Shown: piece after piece, positions 18,443-27,859 of the stretch | Layout: every line of letters starts with the position of its first letter | Numbering within the stretch: the stretch's first letter is position 1 | Source: Halorarius halobius | GTDB lineage: Archaea; Halobacteriota; Halobacteria; Halobacteriales; Haloarculaceae | Length of the DNA stretch: 64,000 bases | Reading direction: 5' to 3' | NCBI RefSeq assembly: GCF_024298865.1 | Contig: NZ_CP101161.1 | Coordinates: forward strand, 1,695,227-1,759,226 | The notes under the pieces: generated by a model | Seen by the model: the letters and a program-made list of their open reading frames with translations, nothing else | Databases searched by the model: none | Told to the model about the DNA's origin: nothing | Program-made: the position numbers and the translations under genes

Positions 18443-18758
18443 CACCACGGCGCGGTAACACGCCCGTACGAGCCGACACGTCGACGTCGGGTCTGATGGG
18501 TCTCCGACGGCCCCGGGACGATGGCGTCTTCGATCCGACAGACCGGTGCGCCCTGCGAACCGAATCGCCGCGTGGACGCCCGCACGTGGACATCCGCATC
18601 CATGTTCGCCGCGTGGACGTCAGCGACCCATCGGCAGACGGCCGCGTAATGCACGCCTATCGGTCGGGGACCGACCGGCGGCCGACGCACCGTCGGCTAC
18701 GCGACGAATAACGAAACGCGTCGGCCACCGACACGCGGGTACGCGACATCGCATTTCG
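18443..18758. other. Divergent intergenic region
   Basis: About 316 bases between two divergent genes. No coding frame is convincing, and no clear promoter for the plus-strand membrane protein was recognised. Confidence 0.4.
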
Positions 18759-19526
18759 ATGACCACCGCTCCCGTTCCGGAGGCCCTGTTCCAACCGGAG
18801 ACAGCCGGCGGTGGGTTCCCCGTCGCGACCGTCGTGTTCGCGCTCGGGTTCGCCGCGGTCCACCTCTCGGCGGGCCGCTGGGAGTTCGTCCACCCCGAAC
18901 GTCGCCGGCTGTTTCTGTCGGCCGGCGGCGGGGCGTCGGTCGCGTACGTGTTCGTTCTCGTTCTCCCCGAGATGGGTGAGGCGGCGCTGGTCGTCTCGGA
19001 GGTGCGACTCGATGCGTTCTTCGCCGAACAGCTCGTGTTCCTCGTCGCCCTGCTGGGGTTCACGCTGTTCTACGGCGTCGAGGTGTTCGTGAGCCAGCGG
19101 CGTGGTGAGGCCATCGAGACGTCACGGATGGTCTACCGGGCACACCTGCTCGTGTTCGTCGCGTACAGCGCCACCATCGGCTACCTGTTGTTTCACCAGG
19201 AGCGAGCGGGGCTGACGAACCTGTTTTTCTACTCGCTCGCGATGGGACTCCACTTCGCCATCACCGACTACGGCCTCCACCGTCACTACGGGGCCACGTT
19301 CGACACCACCGGCCGGGTGTTGCTGGCGGCCGGCACGCTCGTCGGTGCGACCACCGGACTGCTCACGGCGCTCGACCCCTTCTCCGTGGCGATGCTGTTC
19401 GGGTTCCTCGCGGGAGGCATCGTGTTCAACGTCCTCAAAGAGGAACTCCCCGACATCACAGAGAGCCGGTTCGCCGCCTTTGCCGGCGGTGCATTCGTCT
19501 TCGCCGTGCTACTGCTTCTCGCGTAA
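18759..19526 (+). CDS. ZIP-like polytopic membrane protein
   Basis: 255 residues with about eight hydrophobic segments. The segment GGGASVAYVFVLVLPEMGE and the C-terminal GFLAGGIVFNVLKEELPD recall the metal-site helices of the ZIP transporter family, where Pro-Glu or Glu-Glu-Leu-Pro follow small residues. His/Asp pairs occur in MGLHFAITDYGLHRHYG. A role in divalent metal transport is plausible but unproven. The ATG at 18759 is chosen because the longer frame upstream is Arg-rich. Confidence 0.75.
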   Translation: MTTAPVPEALFQPETAGGGFPVATVVFALGFAAVHLSAGRWEFVHPERRRLFLSAGGGASVAYVFVLVLPEMGEAALVVSEVRLDAFFAEQLVFLVALLGFTLFYGVEVFVSQRRGEAIETSRMVYRAHLLVFVAYSATIGYLLFHQERAGLTNLFFYSLAMGLHFAITDYGLHRHYGATFDTTGRVLLAAGTLVGATTGLLTALDPFSVAMLFGFLAGGIVFNVLKEELPDITESRFAAFAGGAFVFAVLLLLA

Positions 19527-19850
19527 ATCGCCTCGAAGCGACGGCGAGGTCGTTCACGCCTGAATCCACACCAGGGACTGTGCTGTGCTTGGCCTCGGAT
19601 TCAGACGATTCGGCTCCGGGGCGAACGTGTAACTCTCTGAGGGCGTTCGACCGGGTGGACGACGATGCGGTGACCGCGACGACGGTCCACGGGTTGCAGG
19701 TGGTCGACGACGCTCCCACCGACGCCCAGTGTCGACCTCGCCGTGACGCTCGAGCGTGTCGTCGAGAGGATGCGGGCCCGAAACCGTCGGGCGCCGACTG
19801 GAGCGAAATCGACGCGGAGCGGCGCGCCGAGATACCCGTGCTGGAGCGGC
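19527..19850. other. Intergenic region with a possible gene remnant
   Basis: No intact gene is convincing. On the plus strand, bases 19731-19790 read SVDLAVTLERVVERMRARN in one frame, while the flanks (HGLQVVDDAPTDA before, DWSEIDAERRAEIPVLERL after) read in another. This pattern would fit a small gene with two compensating indels. I do not recognise a family. Confidence 0.3.
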
Positions 19851-20618
19851 TCACTCGAAGCTGACGGCCACGTCCGTCCGGACGACGGTGACGGCGTCGG
19901 TGGTCGCCTCGCAGGTGACCGTTCCCGCCGCGCGGTCGAGCGTGCAGTCGTCGCTCCCGGGGTCGATTCTCGCGTCGAGGTGGCGCGCCCACGCCGCCGC
20001 CCGCGGGGAGTCGACGGTGAGCGTCAGCGTGAGCGACCCCTCGGCGTGGCCGAGGACGGTCGCGTTCAGCCGCTCGGTGCGGACGAGCACCCGCGACTCC
20101 CGGGCGACCGACGGCGCGGCTCCCCGTAGCTGGTCGCGGTCGAACGAGGTGTTCACGACCGGGACGACCGACCGCTCGGCCGACAGCAGGAGCCGTGGGC
20201 CCCGGAGCATCGCGACGCCGCCGCTCGGTCCCCGGGTGACGACCGCGCCGTTCGCGTACACGAGTTCCGTGCCGTCGTCGGCGCGGTAGACGACGGGCCG
20301 GAGCGTCGTCGCGCGGTCGAACGCGACACTTCCGTCGGCGTATCGGGCGGTGACGGAGACGGTGACCGGGTCGCCGAGCCCCACCCGTTCGCCCGAGAGG
20401 TCGAGTTCAGTCGCGCGGCTCGGCACGCCGTCGTGGACCACGTCGTCGACGTTGTCCGCCAGCACCGCGAACCCGCGCTCGACGTTGGCGGTCCGCTGGT
20501 CGGTCCGTAGCTCCGCCAGCCCCGCCTGCCCGGAGACGGTGACGAGCGCCACCGTCAGAACGACGATGGAGAACACGAGCACGTAGCCGAGCGTCTCGGC
20601 CTGGCCGCGGTCAGTCAT
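19851..20618 (-). CDS. Pilin-like secreted protein with class III signal peptide (last gene of pilus operon)
   Basis: 255 residues. The N-terminus TDRGQAETLGYVLVFSIVV is a class III (prepilin peptidase) signal: a basic residue and Gly precede a hydrophobic helix, as in archaeal pilins processed by PibD. The rest is beta-rich and acidic, with two Cys in the C-terminal part (DDCTLDRAAGTVTCEA) that could form a disulfide. It overlaps the upstream gene by eight bases. It resembles the DUF7289-type haloarchaeal pilin-like families; assignment to a numbered family is from memory. Confidence 0.82.
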   Translation of the reverse strand: MTDRGQAETLGYVLVFSIVVLTVALVTVSGQAGLAELRTDQRTANVERGFAVLADNVDDVVHDGVPSRATELDLSGERVGLGDPVTVSVTARYADGSVAFDRATTLRPVVYRADDGTELVYANGAVVTRGPSGGVAMLRGPRLLLSAERSVVPVVNTSFDRDQLRGAAPSVARESRVLVRTERLNATVLGHAEGSLTLTLTVDSPRAAAWARHLDARIDPGSDDCTLDRAAGTVTCEATTDAVTVVRTDVAVSFE

Positions 20619-21063
20619 CGGTCACCACCAGTTCGTCCTGCGTCGGGTCGTACTCGACGACCACCCGGCCGCCGTCGACGGTCGTCTCGCGGAGGCCGAC
20701 CCCCGAGCGCACGCGGACCGACACCGCGACGTCGGGGGCGTCGCTTTGCAGGGTGAGTTCGTACCGGTCGCCGCCGACCCCGGTGACGGACACGCGGTAC
20801 TGGCTCCCGCCGACGGCGTCGGGCAGGTCGCTGTGCAGGCGGACCTGCTGGCCGCCCGCGCCGGCGACGAGTCGGTCGGCGGTTCCCACGTCCGCGGCGA
20901 GGCGGTGGCCGACCGTCTCCAGTTGCGACCGGGTCGTCCGCTCGTGCTGGCCGGCGACGAGGTCGCTGACGCCGACGAACAGCCCCGCAATCAGCAGGGT
21001 GACGACGACCAGCAGCAGCGCGTAGTTGAGGACGCTCGTGACGCCGCGGTCGCGTTCAGCCAT
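20611..21063 (-). CDS. Pilin-like secreted protein with class III signal peptide
   Basis: About 150 residues. The N-terminus ERDRGVTSVLNYALLLVVV has the Arg-Gly site and hydrophobic helix of archaeal prepilins. A short beta-rich domain follows. It overlaps the genes on both sides by eight bases, so it is translated as part of one operon with the PilB/PilC-type genes. It is probably a minor pilin. The ATG at 21063 is used, since the one nine bases upstream would only add Met-Lys-Ala. It resembles haloarchaeal DUF7266-type proteins from memory. Confidence 0.82.
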   Translation of the reverse strand: MAERDRGVTSVLNYALLLVVVTLLIAGLFVGVSDLVAGQHERTTRSQLETVGHRLAADVGTADRLVAGAGGQQVRLHSDLPDAVGGSQYRVSVTGVGGDRYELTLQSDAPDVAVSVRVRSGVGLRETTVDGGRVVVEYDPTQDELVVTDD

Positions 21064-21970
21064 CGCTTTCACCCCCGTCGACGCGGAGTTCGGTCGCGTA
21101 CGTCAGCCGCGGCGTCCGGTAGCTGACCCGCACGTCCGCGGCGTAGACGACCGGCGTCACGGACGGTTCGCCCGCGGCCGCGAAGTCGCCGTCGTCGTCG
21201 TCGACGTCGGTGTCGACGGTCAGCCGGTAGGTGCCGGTCGCGGCGTCGCCGTTCCTGATTCGGATGTCGTACGGCGTCGACAGCCCCTCGGCGAACGACA
21301 GCGCGGGGCAGGAGTCGCCGTTCACCGTCTCGTTCCGGAAGTCGACGACCACCGGGTCCGCCGTGACGGCACACTGCTCGGTCCCGGCGGGTCCGTCGAC
21401 GGTGACGAACAGCCGGCCGACCGTGACGCGCCAGACGTCCGTGCCGTCGTCGGCGACGAGTTCGTAGCAGGCGCCGACGCCGCAGTCGAGAAGCGACGAC
21501 TGCGAGAGGTTCAGCCGGGCCCGCCGCACGTCCGAGACGCCGGCGGCGACGGTCCAGTCGGCGGTGCCGCTGGCGTTCGTGAGCGGGCGGGCCGTCGACT
21601 GGGTGATGCGACTCCCGCGGGTCGTTCCGACGACCGAGACGCCGACGCCGGTGCCGTCCATCGCGTGCTGGCGACCCGCCGCGTCGCTCCAGTTGTCGAC
21701 GGCGTCGCGGAACCGGTCCTCGCGTGCGGCGTAGTCCGGCGCCGGCCCGTCGTTGACGCGGCCGAGGATGCCGTCGGCCGCGCGGCCGGCGTCGGCCCGG
21801 AAGGCGGCCACGTCCCGCCCGCCGTTCAGGTCGCCGGTGCTGGTCGTCAGACTGTCGGTGTACGCGGCGCTGTTCACCACGCCCGCGAGCACGACCAGAA
21901 GCACCGCGAGGCCGAACGCGCCCACGAGGAGCAGTTGCCCCCGGTCGTCCGGTCGGGTCACACCCGCCAT
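21056..21970 (-). CDS. Pilin-like secreted protein with class III signal peptide
   Basis: 304 residues. DDRGQLLLVGAFGLAVLLVV forms the prepilin-type N-terminus. The secreted part contains two CxxxxC-like Cys pairs (LLDCGVGACYELV, and EQCAV with DSCPAL) and N-glycosylation sequons (NASG, NLSQ, NETVNG). It overlaps the upstream gene by 13 bases and the downstream by eight. It resembles DUF7261-type haloarchaeal proteins, named from memory. It is probably a minor pilin or assembly factor. Confidence 0.82.
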   Translation of the reverse strand: MAGVTRPDDRGQLLLVGAFGLAVLLVVLAGVVNSAAYTDSLTTSTGDLNGGRDVAAFRADAGRAADGILGRVNDGPAPDYAAREDRFRDAVDNWSDAAGRQHAMDGTGVGVSVVGTTRGSRITQSTARPLTNASGTADWTVAAGVSDVRRARLNLSQSSLLDCGVGACYELVADDGTDVWRVTVGRLFVTVDGPAGTEQCAVTADPVVVDFRNETVNGDSCPALSFAEGLSTPYDIRIRNGDAATGTYRLTVDTDVDDDDGDFAAAGEPSVTPVVYAADVRVSYRTPRLTYATELRVDGGESDG

Positions 21971-22554
21971 ACGACCACCTCCACGCGGACGACGGTGTAG
22001 ACGGGCCCGCCCGGATACCGGTCGGGGGCGTAGAACGACGCGTTCGACAGCGTCGTCGTCGCGGTGCCGTTCGCGGCCAGCAGACGGTCGTCGTCGTAGA
22101 GGGTGACGGTCCGGGTCGCCGTCGCCGCGTCGTCGCTTGGCCGCCCGTAGCGCACCAGCGGCCGCCGTTCGAGGCCGCCCGACGCGTTCAGGTACTCGAG
22201 GTCGACGTTGACCGCGAGGCTCCGGTCGTCGAGCGTCTCGTTGAGGAGCGCACCGAACGCCGTCGGCGGCCCGACGGTGTAGTGGTCTTCGCCGAAATCG
22301 GTGCCGTGGAACTGGCTCCGGGTGCCGTCCCAGTACAGCAGGGTCGGGCGGAGCGTCCCGTCGGCGACGGCGGCGTCGAGCACGCCCGTCGCCGTGGCCT
22401 CCCGCTGTGCGACCGCGTCCGGGTTCGACGTGCTCGCGGTGAGCGCGGTGACGCCCGACGCCTGGAGCGCGAACAGCAGGCTCCCGAGAACGACGAGCGC
22501 GGCGACGATGGCCTCCAGCGTGAACGCCTGTCCGCGACTGGTGGGTCCCCGCAT
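21958..22554 (-). CDS. Pilin-like secreted protein with class III signal peptide
   Basis: 198 residues. SRGQAFTLEAIVAALVVLGS is a prepilin-type N-terminus with a Glu near the start of the helix, as in bacterial and archaeal type IV pilins where Glu5 aids assembly. The body contains YNASGGLERRPLVRYG and sequons NASG and NASF. It starts two bases after the stop of the upstream gene. It resembles the DUF7288-type families from memory. Confidence 0.82.
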   Translation of the reverse strand: MRGPTSRGQAFTLEAIVAALVVLGSLLFALQASGVTALTASTSNPDAVAQREATATGVLDAAVADGTLRPTLLYWDGTRSQFHGTDFGEDHYTVGPPTAFGALLNETLDDRSLAVNVDLEYLNASGGLERRPLVRYGRPSDDAATATRTVTLYDDDRLLAANGTATTTLSNASFYAPDRYPGGPVYTVVRVEVVVWRV

Positions 22555-22556
22555 CG

Positions 22557-23060
22557 TCACCACACCCGCAGTTCCAGCGACAGCGTCTCGCCGTCGACGC
22601 GGACTACCCGGCTGGCGGTCCGGACCGACTGCGTGTTGCTCGGGGGGGCCGGCCCGCGGGCGAGCGGGGTCCCCCCGGTCGCACAGTCCACCACGCCGCC
22701 GTCGTAGCAGGCGAGTTCGGTGCCGGCGTCGCCGGCGACGTACCGCTCCAGCGTGACGTTCAGTTGGTACTCGTCGGAGACGCCGAGCAGTCGCGCCGTC
22801 GGGTCGCTCCCGTCGAACTCGGCACACGTCCCGCGGGTGAGAAACGCCGCCGTACACGACGCGTCCAGCGTGCCGACGGCGTCGCCCGCGAGCAGGTCGC
22901 CCGTCAGCGTGTCGACGGCCCGGTCCGCGACGGCCGGCCCCTGCTGGGCGGCGTGGGGTGCGAGCAACTCGGGAAGCAGGGTGACGACGAACGAGAACGT
23001 CAGGAAGAACACCCCGAACCCGAGCACGAAGTCGACGCTCGACTGGCCTCGCGCCCGCAT
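22557..23060 (-). CDS. Pilin-like secreted protein with class III signal peptide
   Basis: 167 residues. ARGQSSVDFVLGFGVFFLTF is the prepilin-type N-terminus. Four Cys in the body (DASCTAAFLTRGTCAEF, ACYDGGVVDCATGG) could form two disulfides. The gene starts one base after the stop of the PilC-type gene. It resembles DUF7287-type proteins from memory. Together with the next four genes it forms a run of pilin-like subunits. Confidence 0.82.
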   Translation of the reverse strand: MRARGQSSVDFVLGFGVFFLTFSFVVTLLPELLAPHAAQQGPAVADRAVDTLTGDLLAGDAVGTLDASCTAAFLTRGTCAEFDGSDPTARLLGVSDEYQLNVTLERYVAGDAGTELACYDGGVVDCATGGTPLARGPAPPSNTQSVRTASRVVRVDGETLSLELRVW

Positions 23061-23061
23061 C

Positions 23062-25089
23062 TCAGCCCACCACCAGCCAGACGGCCAGGGAGACGGTCAG
23101 CAAGCCGACGACGTACTTGACGCCGGCCAACACGGTCGAGTCGCGCATGTAGCCGCTGACGAGCCCCGCGACGACGGCCTGGAGCGTCACCGCATGGAAG
23201 AACAGCAGCGACAGCAGGTCCGCGTTCAGGGCGGCGCTGAAGCCGGCGGCGCCCCCGCCGCCGGTCTGCTGGGTGAGCCGCGCGATGACGTCGATGAACC
23301 GCGTCTTCAGGATGGCCATCACCGCCAGAAGCGTCAGGAACGTCAGTATCACGATGCCGACCTGCAGGCGGGTGCGCGACCGGCGCTCGCGGCGTATCTC
23401 GTCGCCGTTCTCGACGGCCTGGGCCGCCGTTGTCAGCACCGCCGATATCTGGTTGGAGGCGCGCTGTGCCTCCGCGATGAGTTTGACCGTCCGGGCGAGA
23501 CGAGGGAGCCGGTACCGGTTGTTGAACACGACGAGCGCGTCCTCGAGGCTCATCCCGTAGCGGGTCTTCGCGTACACGACGCCGAGTTCGGAGGCGAGCC
23601 GACCCGAGGAGGTGTCCGCGACCGTGCGGATGGACTCCAGCAGGGTCATCCCGGTGTCGTTGGCCGAGGCGAGTTTCCGCAGTTCGTCGGCGAACCCGTT
23701 CATCACCGCGCGGCGGGTCCGCATGTTCCACTCGTGGAACGCCGCCAGCGGGACGCCGACGAGGAACGCCGGCAGGTAGACGTACACCACCGTCGACGCC
23801 ACCGGGCGGTCGACGACGCCGCTCCAGGTCGTCGGCACTGCGCCCGTCACGACGGCCATCCCGACGAGCACCGCCGCCGCCGGCAGGGTGAGTGCGGCGG
23901 TGTACGCCGGGTGGTCGCGGAAGTAGACGTGCGGCCGCGAGACGATGTCGAGCGTCTCGACGGTGCCGTCGCGGTCGCGGATGCGGTCGAACAGGTGGTA
24001 CTCGCCGACGTACTCGTCGACGAGTCCGCGGTCGAACAGCCCGCGGGTACCCTCGTCCTCGACGGGGCTGTTGCTCGCTACCTCGAGGTGGCCGTCGCCG
24101 GGGTCGTCTATCTTCACGATGGCGACCACGATGACGAACGCGAACCCGAGGAACGGGAGGAGGACGTACGTCGTCGCGTACAGCGCTAGCTCGATGGGTC
24201 GGCCGAGCAGTTGCAACACGACCAGCATGATGATGAGCAGAAGCGGGAACAGCGAGATGGTGATGAATATCTCCCCGAACAGTTCGAGGGTGTCGAGCAC
24301 CTCCTCCTCCTCCTGTTTCGCCGTCCGGAAATGCTGGTTCTTCTTGTCGTTGAGAAAGCGGGTGACGTCGCCGCCGCTGTCGATAATCGACAGCAGGTCC
24401 GTCAGGAAGCGGCCCAGTTCCTCGCTGGGCGTCTCGATGGACTGCTGGCGGATGGCCGACCGGTAGTCCGTCTCGAAATACTCCGTCTCCTTCACGATGG
24501 TCTCGAACTCGCGGGCCACCTCGCCGTACGTGTCGTCGGCCTCCGCGACGGCCTCGATGATGTCCAGTTGGCTCATCCCCCCCTGCGAGAGCGCGTACAT
24601 GAAGGAGACGGCGTCCGGTAGCAGACGGTTTATCTCCCGCTTGCGGTCGGCCGCCCGGAAGTAGGGGACCGCGACCGCCGAGCCGAACACGGCGCCGAAC
24701 CCCAGCGTCCCGAGGAGCAGTCCCGCGGTCAGGATGAGCGCGGGCACCTTCGCCGCGTTGATGGCCGCGACGAGCCGGGGGTCCCCGACCTGCACGCCGA
24801 GGATGGGGTCGCTGGAGATGACGCCCACCACGTACAGCAGGTAGCCGACCCCGACGCCGGCCACGGCACAGGCTACCCCGACGAGCAGGCCGAGACCGAG
24901 CGCCCACGAGACGTACATCTCGACGGGTGAGGCCATCCGCGCGCCCGCGAGCGTCTCCTCCAGATTCGCGACGAACTCGCTGTCCTCGTCGACCAGCCGG
25001 TCGTACAGCGGGTAGAACAGGTCGCCGAGCGTCTCGGCGTGCCACGGCGTCCCGCCGTGTCGGAGCGAGCCGACGCTCACGCCCACCAC
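23062..25089 (-). CDS. Type IV pilus/type II secretion platform protein (PilC/TadC/FlaJ-like)
   Basis: 675 residues with several membrane helices and two repeated T2SSF domains. Recognisable parts are QGGMSQLDIIEAVAEADDTYGEVA in the first domain, here GGMSQLDIIEAVAE, and NDTGMTLLESIRTVADTSSGRLA in the second, here GMTLLESIRTVAD. It forms the inner-membrane platform that works with the ATPase encoded upstream to assemble pilins. It starts with GTG and follows the ATPase gene after 49 bases. Confidence 0.9.
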   Translation of the reverse strand: MVGVSVGSLRHGGTPWHAETLGDLFYPLYDRLVDEDSEFVANLEETLAGARMASPVEMYVSWALGLGLLVGVACAVAGVGVGYLLYVVGVISSDPILGVQVGDPRLVAAINAAKVPALILTAGLLLGTLGFGAVFGSAVAVPYFRAADRKREINRLLPDAVSFMYALSQGGMSQLDIIEAVAEADDTYGEVAREFETIVKETEYFETDYRSAIRQQSIETPSEELGRFLTDLLSIIDSGGDVTRFLNDKKNQHFRTAKQEEEEVLDTLELFGEIFITISLFPLLLIIMLVVLQLLGRPIELALYATTYVLLPFLGFAFVIVVAIVKIDDPGDGHLEVASNSPVEDEGTRGLFDRGLVDEYVGEYHLFDRIRDRDGTVETLDIVSRPHVYFRDHPAYTAALTLPAAAVLVGMAVVTGAVPTTWSGVVDRPVASTVVYVYLPAFLVGVPLAAFHEWNMRTRRAVMNGFADELRKLASANDTGMTLLESIRTVADTSSGRLASELGVVYAKTRYGMSLEDALVVFNNRYRLPRLARTVKLIAEAQRASNQISAVLTTAAQAVENGDEIRRERRSRTRLQVGIVILTFLTLLAVMAILKTRFIDVIARLTQQTGGGGAAGFSAALNADLLSLLFFHAVTLQAVVAGLVSGYMRDSTVLAGVKYVVGLLTVSLAVWLVVG

Positions 25090-25138
25090 CTCGTCGGGTC
25101 CCGGCGGCCGCTCGGAGCGTGTCGGTGGTGCATCCGGG

Positions 25139-27859
25139 TCACCTCGCTCCGTCCTCGCTCGCGGCGGGCGTCTCCCGCTCGTCGGTCGTCGCGCTCTCGC
25201 GCCGGTCGGTCGCCGTCGAATCGCCGAGTCCGAGGTCGTCGCGCACCCGGTCGATGAGGCTCCACAACTCCTCGCCGCGACCGGGTCGGGCGACGAGGTC
25301 CTCGGCCGTCTCGACGTCCGCCACGGCGCCCACGAGCGTCCGCGCCTCCCGGTCGCGGTAGTCGTCGAGGAGGCGGTTCTCGGCGGTCTCCAGCACGTCC
25401 CGGGCGCGTTCGCGGGTCGCCGCCGACGGCTCCGGGCGGGGCACCAGCGCCTCCTTCTCGGGGTCGACGTTGATGGCGACGCTCTCCATCTCCCGGAGGT
25501 CGTCGAGGCTCTCCGCGAGCCGGTCGGTGGCGATGAGCGTCAGGATGGTCTCGGGTTCGTTCATGAACCCCTGGACGGTCGCCGCGACCTGCCCGTAGGC
25601 GTTCAGGTCGTTCTCGACGAGATACGCGAGGACGACCTGTCGCTCGAACAGCCGCCGGCGGAGCGTCGCCTCGTCCCAGCCGCGGTCGAACCGTATCTTC
25701 TCCAGCGTGTTCGGGTCGCCCTGCATCCTGAACTCGTCGTCGCCGGGTTGCCACTGGTAGACGTCCTGGACGTTGATTTCGTCGTTCTCGGGGTCGTAGT
25801 GGTTGATTTCGGTCAGCGCCTTGTTGCGCCGGACCTTCCGCCCGCGGATGCGGGTCTGCGTCTGGACCGACACCAGGTCCAGCGTCGTGAACAGCGTCTT
25901 CGAGACGTTGATGGGGTCGGTGGTGAACCGCTTGAGCACCTCCCCGACCGTGTCGGCGTGGAACGTCGTCAGCGTGGTGTGGCCCGTCGACATTATCTGG
26001 AACAGGGTGCGGCCCTCCTCGCCGCGCACCTCGCCCATCACGATGTAGTCGGGGCGCTGTCGGAGCCCCGCCTCCAGCAGGTCGAACTCGTCGACGTCGC
26101 CGGTGTCGTCCGTGCCGAACGACGGCCGGGTGACGCTCGCGACCCAGTTGCGCTGTGGCAACTCGACCTCGCGGGTGTCCTCGATGGAGACGACCTTCGT
26201 GCTGTTGGGGATAAAGAGGGAGACGGCGTTCAGCGAGGTGGTCTTCCCCGAGGCGGTGCCGCCGGCGAATATCATCGACCGCTCGTTCTCGATGCAGAGC
26301 CAGATGAACGCCATCTGCTCCAAGGAGAACGTGTTCCAGTTGATGAGGTCGACCGGGGTGAACGGGACGTCCTTGAACTGCCGGATGGTGTAGTTGGTCC
26401 CGTGGTCGGAGACGGCGTGGCCGAGCGTCAACTGTGCACGGGAGCCGTCCGGTAGGGTGGCGTCGACCTGTGGCCGGCGCTGGCTGATTCCCTTCCCCGA
26501 CCGCTGGGCCAGTTTGACGACGAAGTCGTCCAGTTCGTCGGGGTCGTGCTGGATGTTGGTTATCATCTGCTCGTAGTCGGTGTGGTAGACGAAGATGGGC
26601 GCGTCGTAGCCGTCACAGGAGATGTCCTCGACGTTGATGTCGTGTTTGACGCCGTCGATGCGCTCGTAGCCGACGAAGTTCCGCTTCAGCAGATACAGCA
26701 GTTTGTGGACCTGGTACTCGCTCAACCGGCCGTGGTCCTCCGCGAGCACGGCCGGCTCCGGGCGGGCGGTGACGCCCTCGGGACCGCCCGGCGGCTCGTC
26801 GCCCGTCGCCGGTGCGAGGCCGAGCCGGTCGGCGTACCCGTCTAGCTCGAGGCGGTCGAGGAGGTAGCGGGCCTGCCGGGTCAGCGAGCCGGCCGACTCG
26901 TCCTCGTAGAGGTCGTAGCGGTCGAGCAGTCGCCGGGTCTCGCGCTCGAGTATCCCGCGGCGCTCCGCCTCCGTGCCGCGAGCGGCGAGTTCGTCGTCGG
27001 AGTACTTGATGGTCGCCCGGAGCTTCCCCGACAGGAACTCGACCAACTGCCGTTCGAGGTCGTTGAGATGCGGGTCGACGAGGTAGTACTTCTTCTCGTT
27101 GTCCTTCACCGAGTGGAAGATGATGACGAACGCGTACGGCTTGTTCACCCAGTAGCGCTGGACCTCGGTGAAGTGGAGCTTCTTCTCGGCCGGGACGGCC
27201 TTCTCGAGGTCGTAGCGGTTCGTCAGCGTCGTCCGCCCGTCGGCGTCCGAGAAGAAGGCGTCCTCGTCGATGTCGGGGTTGACGTTGACCGTCCGGTGGT
27301 CGACGAGCGCCCGCAGGTCGCGGGCAGTCTCGCTGGCGACGCTCAGCCGCTCGTCGGTCTCCGCGGGGTCGAACCCGAGCCACGATTCGGGCTCGAACGA
27401 CGCCACCTCGCCGTCGTCGTCGCGCGGCGGCTTTAGCCCGTCGTCGTAGTGGTACTCCGCCTTGAACTGCTCCCAGGTGTACTCGCCGTTGCGGACCGGC
27501 GTGTCGAGGAGCCACTGCTCGAACTGCTCGCGGAGCCCCGTCGCCAGGCCGCCGGCGCGCTGGACCGCCTCGATGAACTCGTCGGGCGGCATCCCGAGCC
27601 ACGGCTCGGGGTCGAAGCCGATATCGTCCCAGTCGACGCCGTCGTCGTCGGTGTCGCCCCGGAGCGAGCCGAACAGGCCACCGCCGTCCCGGTCGCCGGA
27701 CTCGCGGACCGCCCGGGCGTACCGGTCGGCGACGTCGTCGTCGGCGTACTCGCGGAGGAACTGCTCCCACGTGTACGTCCCGACGGCCGCGTCCGGCCGG
27801 TCACGGTCGGGCGCTCGCTCCCGCAGGTCGTCACCGGGGGGGTCGGCGGCGTCGCTCAC
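25139..27859 (-). CDS. Type II/IV secretion system assembly ATPase (PilB/VirB11-like)
   Basis: 906 residues. The C-terminal half holds a Walker A GGTASGKTTSLNAV (near residue 530), Asp-box SIEDTREVELP, Walker B QRPDYIVMGEVRG and the His-box TGHTTLTTFHAD. About 480 N-terminal residues are long for the family. They contain an internal duplication: YTWEQF at 29-34 and 127-132, followed each time by a F(D/E)PE-WLG motif (82-89, 155-162). It powers filament assembly with the PilC-type platform downstream. GTG start. Confidence 0.92.
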   Translation of the reverse strand: MSDAADPPGDDLRERAPDRDRPDAAVGTYTWEQFLREYADDDVADRYARAVRESGDRDGGGLFGSLRGDTDDDGVDWDDIGFDPEPWLGMPPDEFIEAVQRAGGLATGLREQFEQWLLDTPVRNGEYTWEQFKAEYHYDDGLKPPRDDDGEVASFEPESWLGFDPAETDERLSVASETARDLRALVDHRTVNVNPDIDEDAFFSDADGRTTLTNRYDLEKAVPAEKKLHFTEVQRYWVNKPYAFVIIFHSVKDNEKKYYLVDPHLNDLERQLVEFLSGKLRATIKYSDDELAARGTEAERRGILERETRRLLDRYDLYEDESAGSLTRQARYLLDRLELDGYADRLGLAPATGDEPPGGPEGVTARPEPAVLAEDHGRLSEYQVHKLLYLLKRNFVGYERIDGVKHDINVEDISCDGYDAPIFVYHTDYEQMITNIQHDPDELDDFVVKLAQRSGKGISQRRPQVDATLPDGSRAQLTLGHAVSDHGTNYTIRQFKDVPFTPVDLINWNTFSLEQMAFIWLCIENERSMIFAGGTASGKTTSLNAVSLFIPNSTKVVSIEDTREVELPQRNWVASVTRPSFGTDDTGDVDEFDLLEAGLRQRPDYIVMGEVRGEEGRTLFQIMSTGHTTLTTFHADTVGEVLKRFTTDPINVSKTLFTTLDLVSVQTQTRIRGRKVRRNKALTEINHYDPENDEINVQDVYQWQPGDDEFRMQGDPNTLEKIRFDRGWDEATLRRRLFERQVVLAYLVENDLNAYGQVAATVQGFMNEPETILTLIATDRLAESLDDLREMESVAINVDPEKEALVPRPEPSAATRERARDVLETAENRLLDDYRDREARTLVGAVADVETAEDLVARPGRGEELWSLIDRVRDDLGLGDSTATDRRESATTDERETPAASEDGAR

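Noticed and set aside
23000..25045. A 681-codon frame on the same strand as the PilC-type gene
   Set aside because: It is an alternative frame of that gene; its translation is Arg/Pro-rich and lacks membrane helices.
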